A DNA stretch of 64,000 nucleotides from Quercus robur (taxonomy: Eukaryota; Streptophyta; Magnoliopsida; Fagales; Fagaceae), in the NCBI RefSeq assembly GCF_932294415.1, contig NC_065545.1:20157357-20221356 (forward strand). Direction: 5' to 3'. The number at the start of each line of letters is the position of its first letter. Within the stretch, counting starts at the first letter, position 1. The notes below the pieces were generated by a model, which was not told the DNA's origin, did no database searches, and was given only the letters and a program-made list of their open reading frames with translations. Below are positions 34,019 to 44,374 of the stretch, piece after piece. The translations under genes were made by a program, and so were the position numbers.

Positions 34019-34813
34019 CACATTAACTTTTTTTTTGTTGGGGGGGGGGGGGGGGGGAGGAAGGAAAGATTTGTATTAGAAAAAAAGACAAAAGACCAAC
34101 CCTGATAACAACAAACTAATTCTAAATATGAAACCGTAGCACAAATCAAACTGGAGACAAAAGACAGAACCTAAACATCCAACCTTAAAGCCCCATCAAG
34201 ACCCAACTGATTTACAAGTTAAGGGAAATTGGGAATCCATGAGAGGACCCTTGAATTGGTGTTCAGCAATCCATTTTGCCAGCAAGTGAGTAGCCATGTT
34301 AAATCCCCTCCTACCCCAGGAGAATCTAATCCAATCACCACTTCTAGAAGCAGCAAGCTCTCTAGAGTCTAGGCTTATTTGCAGAAATTCCCAATTGGGA
34401 ATGATAGGAGGGGGATAGAAATACAAGATTTTTTCAGATTTCCACCATGATTAGAAGAAGGCAAAACAGTGGGATGCCATCAAATTGGAGGAAAATAGGT
34501 GGATTTTTTAGGAAGATGAAATTAGTTCATATTTGGTCGAGAATTTTCCAAGAGCTATATACTACATGTCATCCTGAGTGACCAGAGGATTTTGAAGGAA
34601 TTTTACAAGAGTGTGTAGATGAGGCAGAAAATGATGATTTATGCAATCTGGGGAATGAGAGACTTGAAGGCACTTGGACCCGATGGAATGCCAGTTTTAT
34701 TTTATCTTTTTAAGTATTGGGATATTATGGGAAAGGAGGTCATAGACACCATACAAAATTTCTTCATTAGTGGGAGGATGCTCAAAGAGCTAGAACCCTT
34801 AGCACATTAACTT
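34019..34813 (-). mobile_element. 5'-truncated LINE copy with internal inversion, 11-bp TSD
   Basis: CACATTAACTT is present at 34019-34029 and 34803-34813, bracketing 773 bases. On the minus strand the A-tail (T-rich on plus, 34027-34036) and a G18 run (34040-34057) are followed by the end of ORF2: RNase H C-terminus GFNMATHLLAKWIAEHQF, stop 34196. From about 34440 to 34802 the orientation flips: the plus strand encodes LINE sequence from just before and into reverse transcriptase (WDAIKLEENRWIF, EDEISSYLVENF, PDGMPVLFYLFKYWD) with frameshifts. Opposite orientation of 5' and 3' segments inside one target duplication is the signature of twin priming. Confidence 0.85.
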
Positions 34814-35365
34814 CAACTTTAACATAAACGTACTATTTATTTATGGTGAAACCTTCTTAATGTTATGTAACTAAGAACTAAATTTTGATATGACCTTTAA
34901 AAGGTCCTAACTCTAAGCAGCATAAACCAACGCATCCTTATCCTGTTATCCATGTCAACAATCAAACAAGGCCCGAACCAACTCTTATTACCACCACAGC
35001 ACAACTTCCGCAAACACCGATTCTATCAATGTCACCCTTCAACCAACCCCAAACATTACTTTAGTTAGGACTTAGGAGCCACCAGCCAGGAATGGCTACC
35101 AAGCCCTGCCTGCTTCTGTAGGTTGAATGTTGAGATGATTCCTAGTACTCATGGCTATAAATCCAAAAGACATTAAAACCATGTCAAAAAGAAATGTACT
35201 AAATTGATACAAGTGGGTTTAGAAAGACTAGACCGAGAATCATATTTTGCTTTGAAAAAAATGCTGATAAGAGTTTGATTAAGCACAAGATGTCATATTT
35301 CATAAATGCATGTCGTCAACCTCATCAACCAAGAATTTCCGCTAGTGCTTACTTTCTAATGCAGT
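34814..35365. other. intergenic spacer before the RLP pseudogene
   Basis: No coding similarity seen. It may contain decayed 5' sequence of the receptor-like gene, but nothing recognisable. Confidence 0.4.
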
Positions 35366-38300
35366 AGGTTATATCAACTCTAGCAGGAGCCTTTTCCATC
35401 TTGTTCATCTTCAAAGGCTTAATCTTGCTGACAATTATTTCAACTACTCTCAAATCCCATCCACAGTTGCCAATCTATCAAAACTAACATATCTTGATCT
35501 CTCTTTTTCTGCATTTTCTGGTCAAATCCCAGTAGAATTTTCACAATTGTCCCTATTGTTATCACTCGATCTGTCTACCAACAATGGTTTGAAACTCAAG
35601 AAGCCCATTCTAAGGAGTCTAGTTGCAAATTTAACCCACCTAGAAAAGCTTGATTTGAGTTGGGTGAGAATAGTCTCCATGGTGCCTAATATCTTGGCAA
35701 ATTTGTCTTCTTTAATGTCCTTTCAACTCTGCTTTTGCGGATTGCAGTCAACATCTTTTAGTTTCCAAATTTACGAATTCTTGATGTGAGGCACAACAAA
35801 GGTGTCACTTGATATTTGTACGATTTTCAACGGAGTAGCCCCTTCAGGAAATGAGCCTCACGTACACAAGTTTCTCAGGTAAGATAACCTACTTCAACGG
35901 GAAACCTTGGTTCTTTGACTATATTGATATGTTGGGCTGCAACTTCTCTGGGGTCATTCCATCTTCACTTGGTAACCTCACGCATCTAAACTTTTTGCGC
36001 CTTTCACGTAACACTTACGAGGGCCACATTCCATTTTCCTTAGGTAACCTCATCCAATAACTTTCTACCTTAGATCTTAGCCATAATAAATTGACAGGTA
36101 CAATCCCTTTTGAGCTTGCAAATCTAACACAATTGACTCAACTTCACTTATAATTTCATCAGTGGTCATATCCCATCTTTTTTTGGGAACACCATTTCCC
36201 TTTCTTCTCTAGACCTTGGTCAAAATGAATTGACCGGTCAAATCCCTTTTGAGCTTGCAAACTTGGATTTTATTAAAAAATAACTATAAAACCCAAACTA
36301 TACTATTAATTAGGTAATGTTTGAAACAAATTTCATTTCAAACAAATCGAGTCCAGAGGACTCGATTTTGCTCTAAGAAAATCGAGTGTGAGAATTTCCA
36401 AGTGCAAATTCACTGGGCAAAATCGAGTGCAGAGAACTTGAATTGTTAGAAACTAAATATGTTTGAAACGTTGCTTAACTAATAATATAGATTTGGTTTT
36501 ATAGTTATTTTTTAATAAAATCCTGCAAACTTAACACAATTGACTCACCTTCAATTATTTTATAATTTAATTAGTGGTCAAATCCCCTTTGAGCTTACAA
36601 GCCTCACACAATAATCCTCTTGGATCTTTCAGACAACAATCTTACAGGCCAAATTCCAAGCTCAATCGCTAACCTTGAGAATCTTGAATTTCTTGATCTT
36701 TCTGATAACTTCTTTAATGGCACTGTGGAGTTAAACAAGTTTTTTAAGCCCAAAAAGTTAACCACATTGCATTTATCTTATAATCAAGTATCATTACTTA
36801 TAAGTGAAACAAGTGCCAATAGAACTCTTCAAAAGTTTCAATAATTGGGATTGTCTTCCTGCAACTTGAGCAAGTTTCCAGATTTCCTAGCAAACCAAAA
36901 TGAATTGTAGAGACTAGACCTAAACAACAGCTATATTCATGGTTAAGTACCAAAATGGTTTTGGAATGCAAGTATTGAAAGTCTTAAGTCAATCGACCTT
37001 TCTAATAACTTTATTACCAACCTTAGTCAACATCCGATGCCTCTTTCATGGACCCATCTAGCCATTTTAGACATTTCGTCTGACAAGCTCCAAGGATCGC
37101 TTCCAATTCCATCATTCTCCACTTTGCAATATCACGTATCAAACAATTCCTTCATTGGACAAATTTCAGAGCTAATTTGCAACATGAGTTCTCTTCAGAT
37201 CCTTGATTTGTCAGAGAACAACTTAAGTGATTCGCTTCCTCAATGCTTACACAACTTTGATGACTCTCTGCTCATATTGGATATACGGAGTAGCAATTTC
37301 GAAGGAAGCATCCCACTAACTTGGACAAGTAGGAGAAAATTATTGATGATTAACTTCAGCCAAAACAAATTTCAAGGGCAATTACCAAGATAGTTGGCCA
37401 AGTGTATAATGTTGAAGGCCCTTGATCTTAGTAATAACCAATTCAATGATACTTTCCCCTCTTGGCTAGGAAACCTTCCTAATTTGAAGATTCTGATTTT
37501 AGGGTCCAACCAATTTCATGGCCCAATAAGGACTTCTAAAGCGAAATATATGTTTCCTAGCTTGCAAATTCTTGTCCTCTCGCATAATAGTTTTGCTGGA
37601 AGATTGCCATTAAAATTCTTTCAAAAATTGGAATTCTTCTAGATTTGATCATGCAGATCAGTTAACATATATTCAAGTACACTCAACTTTTAATCTTCCT
37701 AGCAATTATTATCAGACTTACATATTGGATAGTGACTATGATTACCGAAGGATGGTGACAAACAAAGGAGTGGACATGATTTATGAGAAGGTCCTAGAAA
37801 TTTTCACAGCCCTGGATTTCTCTAGTAATAGATTTGTAGGAGACATTTCTAAATCCATTGGAAATTTAAAAGGTCTCCATTTGCTCAATCTTTCCAATAA
37901 CATTTTCATTGGCTGCATCCTACCAACGTTAGGAGACCTTACAGTGTTGGAATCATTGGACCTTTCACAAAATAAGCTCTCAAGGGAGATCCCACAACAA
38001 CTAACACAACTTACTTCCTTGGAATTCTTCAATGTTTCTCATAACCATCTTGTGGGGCCTATACCACAAGGAAAACAATTTAATACATTTGAAAACAATT
38101 CATTTGAAGTCATTTGAAGGAAATGCATGATTGTGTGGAAGTCCATTGACAAAGAAATGTAAGAATTTTGAGGCTTCACTACTTCACCTTTAACCCCTGA
38201 AGAGGGTCAAGATTCAGGGTCTCTACTTCAATTTGGTTGGAAAATTGTTCCGGTTAAGTATGGATTTGGGCTAGTTGTTGGTGTGACTATTGGGCATGTT

Positions 38301-38399
38301 GTGAGTGCAAAGAATCATGATTGGGTAATTAAGTACTTCGGGTCTAGGCAACTGGTACCAAGAAGAAAGGTTCGTGTGAAGGGAGTCAGAAGACATTAA
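35366..38399 (+). pseudogene. LRR receptor-like protein (Cf/EIX-type RLP), 5'-truncated and frameshifted
   Basis: The reading starts inside the first LRRs (SRSLFHLVHLQRLNLADNYF, NYSQIPSTVANLSKLTYLDL). It runs through many plant-type LRRs (LDLSxNxLxGxIPxxLxNL pattern) in three frames: SGVIPSSLGNLTHLNFLRLS (about 35950), FLDLSDNFFNGTVEL (36690), LQILDLSENNLSDSLPQCL (37195), MLKALDLSNNQFNDTFPSWL (37410). The loop-out region with NKGVDMIYEKVLEIFTALDF (37761) is followed by the last LRRs and VSHNHLVGPIPQGKQFNTFE. The juxtamembrane/transmembrane end is decayed, with a stop at 38397-38399. Signal peptide and N-terminal cap are missing. Intact relatives are plasma-membrane immune or developmental receptors. 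A 259-bp MITE lies at 36265-36523. Confidence 0.92.
36256..36532. mobile_element. Mutator-type MITE, 259 bp, with 9-bp TSD
   Basis: The element at 36265-36523 begins GGATTTTATTAAAAAATAAC and ends with its inverse. The terminal inverted repeat is perfect for about 29 bases and continues imperfectly to about 60. It is flanked by TGCAAACTT at 36256-36264 and 36524-36532. A 9-bp duplication and long TIRs point to the Mutator superfamily. The core has two or three copies of an ATCGAGT motif, one as a palindrome (ATCGAGTCC...GGACTCGAT). Removing it with one TSD copy rejoins the LRR coding pattern. Confidence 0.93.
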
Positions 38400-39094
38400 T
38401 TAGTTGGACAGATGTCTTTCAAGGATATACATGTGTAGATATGTTTTTTACATTCTGCTCTTCTCAACTTTTTTTTTTCCTCCTTTTGTGTGTAATGTAG
38501 TGTGCTCCTTCCTTTTTCTTTGTTGTTTCAATGTGCATTGTAATGACTAGCAAGTCTAGCATTAATGTATTATATGAAAAACCCCCCTCAAAAAAAAAAA
38601 AAAATGTATTGTATGAAAAAAGTAACGGTAACTTCAGTGATTTTATTTTATTTTATTGAGATAGATTACATTGATTTAAGAATATAGAGTAATGCAGCTT
38701 ACTAAAGGTCAACGAATAGGTGGATTTGTGCTCATCGCAAGTGTAATGCACTTAACTAAAGATGAGCAATTAAATACACTGGCGGCTCCTTGCAAGCCAG
38801 GGTGGTCACAAGATCACCCTGACTTATAAAGAATTTTATATATACACTAGCCAAAAAATATTATATACTAAACTAACTTATTATGACTACTCTAATAAAA
38901 ATATTGAACACTCTGACTTGAAAATTACAAAAATTTGAGTTCAACAAAAATAAGAATAATGCTACATTTACAACATTTTCACAATGGTTTCACAACAAAT
39001 TCAATGTGATAAGCTGTTACCGATTCTAATTTGAGTCCAATATTGATATCATCCTAAAAAAAATTCTTGGAGCCGTCACTAAGTTAGATACATA
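38400..39094. other. RLP downstream region with a truncated MITE
   Basis: Non-coding. From about 38957 to 39060 it carries the left arm of the MITE family seen at 6124-6304 (CTACATTTACAACATTTTCAC). The LINE target site follows at 39095-39109. Confidence 0.55.
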
Positions 39095-39272
39095 AAATAA
39101 CTTGTCCTTAGTTTCTCTGTCGCTAGTCAAAGGTGAGCTATCCATCTTCTTCTAGGCTGTAGAATTGTCGTCTCTTCGTGGAAGAGTTTTTTGTACCTTA
39201 GAGTAACACAGTTACCCTAAGGCTCGTTGGTTTTTTCTTTTTTTGGGGTTGTGGGAAACACTAATATCTTCC

Positions 39273-40744
39273 ATGGACGAGCTCACAAAACAGTAGTCCA
39301 TACTAACGATCTCCTAGAGAGAAGAACCTAAATTCCGGCTACAGGATGAGATGGCTGCCTCTGTCTCCATTATTGCTGCTAATTTCCTTACCAAGAGAGC
39401 CCTGAATACTGATGCCATCGCAACCACCTTTACACCAATATGGTGGTCCAAAAGAGGCTTCAAAATCAAGAACCTTGGTAACCATATAGTGCTCTTTACT
39501 TTTGAAAGTGAATCCGGAGTTAACACTATCCTTGCACGCACCATGGGGCTTTGACAAACATTTAATGATTTTGCAAAAATACGATGAGGTTAGTAAGATA
39601 GAGGATTTGGACTTTAATACCACCCCATTCTAGATCTAAATACATGGCCTCCCGGTGAAGTTCATGAACACGACGATGGCTGAAAATCTGTGTGATTACC
39701 AGACTTAAGGACTGAAGAGTGTGGAGGCTTTATGCGGGTCAGGATTATGGTGGATGTCTCACAGCCACTATGCCGCGGGAGAGTAGTCACACTTAATGAT
39801 AGTAGAGAATTCTGTGTCTCCTTCAAATATGAAAGGCTTCCCAACCTTTGCTATTGGTGTGGATGCCTCACTCAAAATGATCGGGACTGTGATCGCTGGA
39901 TTGAGAGCGAAGGATCACTTACTGAAGCTGACAAGGAATACGAGGCATGGCTGAAAGCTTCCCCACTGATTGGAGCTCGTAACTCTGTGGTAACTGTGCC
40001 GGGGTTTTACTCGAAGAAGAAGGAAGAATGATTAGGCCAACGGCAGTCCAATAAGACGGAGGACTCAACGGCGGCTAGGGTAAAGCAAGCCACACCAGGT
40101 ACCAACATGGTAACTGGTAAGTGATAAATATAGCAACTCTCCCTCTGACTCAATCAATACTGATTCTTTCCAAACTGATAATCATTCATATGTTCATGCC
40201 CACCGATCCTTTCCATATAGAAAATAACGTAGTTGACCCTAAACACTTAAACACGGGCCTAGGACTTGACTTTACCTCAACCAAAAATTTTGAAAAGCAA
40301 TTAGAATCCATAGACCATGATTTGAGGAAATATGATATCCCCATGCACACATCGGATGACCACACGTCCCCTATCACTATCCAACCTAGTCATATGCCGC
40401 CTCACCCTCACTCCAAGAAAATTAATGATACCCCAAGCCCGACCACACAGATATCTAACCTCCCAACCACTAATTCCAAACAGTACACACCAACTTACCC
40501 GAATCCATAGAGAGATGCAACTATATCAAACAATCCCAACATGCCCAACTTTCCACCCCACCCGACCCACACCTCCTCTTGGAAAGGAATGTTCAGAGCT
40601 GTTGTTGATCATTTGAGCCGAATCAACGGAATTAAACGAGCTCTAACCTAGGATAAGGCTCAGTTTGAGTTACCAAGTAAACGTTATGCGGTTTCACAAG
40701 TTGATAAGGATAATAAAATGATACTGGCAGAGGCTGGTTTCTAG
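39273..40744 (+). pseudogene. LINE ORF1, decayed
   Basis: Starts MDELTKQ then stop. A DUF4283-type segment follows (MAASVSIIAANFLTKRALNT, DAIATTFTPIWWSKRGFKIK, NHIVLFTFESESGVNTILAR), paralleling FLTKRAINVEVI in the other LINE. The zinc knuckle region is FKYERLPNLCYWCGCLTQNDRDC (CYWCG...DRDC retained), followed by a proline/serine/threonine-rich low-complexity region, and it ends ELPSKRYAVSQVDKDNKMIL. Stops and at least one frameshift are present. Confidence 0.85.
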
Positions 40745-41883
40745 CCCTGCTAGAAGCAATAAGTCTTTTAGTATAAAATTGTCGCAGGCTTGGGAACCTG
40801 CGTACAGAAGATCAACTTGCAGATTTCGTGTGGGTAAAAGATCCCTCTATCGTGTTTTTAGTCGAGACATGAACAGACAAAGCAAGGCTAAAATATGTTC
40901 AAAAACGTATCCAATTTAAAATTTTGTTTATGGTTCCAAGATGTAATAAGGCGGGGGGGGGGGGGGGGGGTTGGCGATTTTGTGGAAGGAAGGATTTCCT
41001 TTGGATGTTGAAAAATACTCAAATAACTATATTGATACAATCATCAACAAAGGCAAGGAGAATGCATGGAGGTTCACAGGTTTTTATGGAGAACCGGACA
41101 CTAATAAAAGACATGAAGCATGGTCCAAGCTATGAGCTCTAAAAAATTGTGGGCCACTACCATGGTTGTGTGCAGGAGACTTTAATGAGATCGCACAACA
41201 ATTTGAGAAGCAAGGTGGACGATCAAGACCCCATAATCAAATGCAGGCCTTTTGGTATATACTTGATGAGTGTGGATTTATGGACCTTGATTTTGTTGGT
41301 TTCCCTTTCACCTGGGACAAACACTATCCCAACTTTATTGTATGGGAAAAACTAGACCGAGCAGTTGCTACTAATGATTGGTTCTCAATGTTTGCAAGTA
41401 CAAAGGTGCACCATCTAGATGTCACCTCTTCTAATCATAAAGCCTTATGGATTTCACTGGAACATATGAATTGTAGTTTTCAAAAACCCTTCTGCTCTGA
41501 ACAAATGTGGATGTCTGAAAAGGGTTGTAGTGACATTGTTAAAGCTGTGTGGAGTATAAATTCCACTGAATCATGGGACACCCATATACTAAGGAAGATT
41601 GAGAAATGTGGGGTGGCATTGTCTGGGTGGAGTAAAAAAATCCTTTGGCAGCATCAAGAAACAATTGGAAGTCACTCACAATCAATTGAAAGCAACAGAA
41701 CAACATGCTCTTCGGTCTGGTGACTCAAGCCGTATGAGGTTTTTGGAGGATGAGGTAAATCAACTCCTTGATAAAGAAGCACAAAGGTGGAGGTAGCAGT
41801 CCAAAGTTGCATGGCTCCGTGATGGTGACTGTAATACTCTGTTTTTCCATAGCAAGGCTTCTCAACGCCACAAGAGAAACTAT

Positions 41884-44374
41884 ATTACTCTGAGAGACCT
41901 CGAAAGAAACGTCCCTCAAAAAAGAGATTCAGATACCTTTTAGGGCACCTCTCTTTTTGGGTAAGTGGTGTGAAGTCGCCACTTATTTTTTATTAAAAAA
42001 AATAAGAAAAATTAAATACATGACTGAATTGTTCTCTTCATTAATTGAATAAAAAAATACATATCTTGAAAAACTTGAAAATTACACAGCTTTGGAATCT
42101 AGTTACAATCTACCAAAAATACATGGCTTGTTGTCCTAGTTACATTCTACCCAAAAATAAACAAATATAAGGATAGATCTACTTAACCAAAGACCTAAAT
42201 CCAGAGGATAGGTTACGGAATGGGAAGGTGTTAGGCACCCATTCTGCCCAGATAGAATCTGGTCTTCTAAACTCTTGAAACCAATGTACCTTTTTATGCA
42301 TGTCATGAATGATATGTTGAACATGTGAATGAAAAATTAAATCACATAAATTTATTTATGAATGAAGTCTCTTCTTTTGTTTAAAAAATTCAGATCTGTT
42401 TTGGTTGGTAAGAAAAATTGATTTTTATTTGTCAAAATATCAAATCTGTTTTGTAGTATTTAGAAAAGTGGTTTTTAGAGATAAAAATTCAGATCTGTCT
42501 TGTGATGATAAAAAAAAAAGGTTTTTAATAGTAGAAAAATCAGATCTATTTTTTATATGTTTAAAAAAGAATGAAAAAGAGTTTTTAAGAAGAGAGTTTC
42601 ACTCATAATAATGAATTTATGCAATCATGAATTAAAACAAACACAAACATAGTAGTACATGATCTCTTTCTTTATTTCAACAATTTGCGTGTATTAAAAA
42701 AAATCAGATTTGTATCTTAAGAAAGATACAAATCAGTTTTGATTTGAGAAAAATTTAGATCTGCATCTCATAAAGATACAAATCTCTTTTTATTTGAAAA
42801 AAAATCATATCTACATCTAAGAAAGATGCATGTCTGTTTTTATATTGAGAAAAACTCAGATCTACATCTAGGAAAGATGCAGATCTGTTTTTGTATTGAG
42901 AAAAATTCAGATTTACATCCAAGAAAGATGCAGATCTGTTTTTATATTGAGAAAAACTCAGATCTACATCTAAAAAAGATGCAGATCTGTTTTTATTTTG
43001 AAAAAAAAAAAACTTAGATCTACATCTAGAAAAGATGCAGATCTGTTTTTATATTGAGAAAAACTCAAATCTACATCTAGAAAAGATGCAGATCTGTTTT
43101 ATTTCAAGAAAAATCCAGATCTACATCTAAGAAAGATGTAGATCTGTTTTATTTTAATAAAAAGAATTGTTCACATGCAGATTATTGACATTCAAGAAAG
43201 AGATTATAACAATCACATAAAAAAACAATAATGTTATAAACAAAACAACAATTAACAATTCATGTTATGGATATTTGAAAAAGAAAGAGATATAACATGC
43301 ATCCTCACATCATAAGAAAAAGGGTTAAGAAACAACCTCTTGCACGAGCACTCTTTGTTCTTGAGAGGATATTTTAGGGTTCAAAAAAATTTATGTAATT
43401 CTCTTTGGAACCTAAAAACCCTAATTTAAGTAGCAACACTTAGAGAAGGGATCAGAAAATATGGGCAATTTGAGAGCCTAAAATGTATGTCTCCCAGAGC
43501 GTAGAAAAAAAAGTGCTGAATTATGAGGTTTAGTCTCTATTTATAAAGGCCAGAAGACTCTAAAAAATAGGTACGGATGATTAGGGTTTGAATTCAGACA
43601 CATCCTTTTGCGAAAAGATTGAAAGGGGTATGCATAATCGTCACCCGAAGGCCATTGGGCCAAAGCCCACATCAAGGAAATTCAGCCCTTTTAGAGTGTC
43701 ATTTAGTATCCAAAAGTGCTGAATTGGCCTTATGGCTCCGAATGCACTTTCGTGTTCGAGTGCTATTTGGACTCCTCTTCTAGGGTTTTTTGGCCGATCC
43801 TTGTACCTAGACGCGTTTTCATCCTCCGCCTATGATTTTTCATCTCTTTTTTGGATAATTTAAGATATTTAAGGACAATTATCTTATAGATAAATACCCT
43901 AAAATAAATCTTGATAAAGTTCAGATTATCCACAGTTTTATTATTATCCAATCATCCCTTTTATTCCCATACATGCGTCCCTATTGTAAACACTAACTAT
44001 CAACCAATCACAAAATTATTTAATTAATTTTAATCGTTTAACCAATCAGAATTAATTTAAATTGATCATGTGTGGTCGATTCTACCTAGACACAATGCAT
44101 GTTGACCGTGCAAACTTAATCATGCGATATCTTTTGATCCAATAGTTTGATTTGATAACCAGAAACACCGCTGTGACCGTTAGAATCTCAAGATCATTTT
44201 TATGATATGCAATGAATGAATTAATGCATGTAATGCAAAGACAAAATGATGTATGTAATGCAAGAACAAATTGATGCATGTAATGCAATTATGATTTTTG
44301 GGGTACATGGATTGGTCATTCAAGTCATTCTCCTTGATTAAATAATGGGTGCAAAATTGAGTGTCTACAATTAC
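41884..44374. mobile_element. LTR-like insertion (probable solo LTR) nested in the LINE, 5-bp TSD
   Basis: The insertion is 41889-44369 (2481 bp), flanked by ATTAC at 41884-41888 and 44370-44374. Joining the LINE across it gives codons NYITKLHDANGGW, matching NTIQRLRDSTGQW of the other LINE. Read on the minus strand it begins TGTAGACACTCAATTTTGC, a start I associate with long gypsy LTRs, and contains GGGAAGGTGTTAGGCACCC on the plus strand (about 42218), a motif I recall from Ogre/Tat-type elements. It encodes no retroelement protein. The other end (TCTGAGAGACC) is not a clean CA/TG partner, so solo-LTR status is likely but not certain. Confidence 0.75.
42696..43163. repeat. tandem array of about 9 hairpin-forming 50-58 bp units
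   Basis: Each unit contains AGATCTACATCT, a 4-6 base spacer (AAGAA or similar), then AGATGCAGATCT, an inverted repeat of 12 bases, then a T-rich and A-rich linker (GTTTTTATATTGAGAAAAAC). Units begin near 42755, 42808, 42858, 42909, 42959, 43014, 43068 and 43120, with degenerate ones before. Isolated CAGATCTG motifs at 42390-42560 suggest older, decayed units. The open frame through the array (MHVCFYIEKNSDLH...) is a by-product of the repeat. Confidence 0.88.

Noticed and set aside
42826-43017. Repetitive peptide ORF through the hairpin array
   Set aside because: The frame follows from the repeat period and contains no independent coding evidence.
42696-43163. CRISPR-like array
   Set aside because: Plant nuclear DNA; units are contiguous dyads with near-identical linkers rather than repeats with unique spacers, and there are no cas genes.
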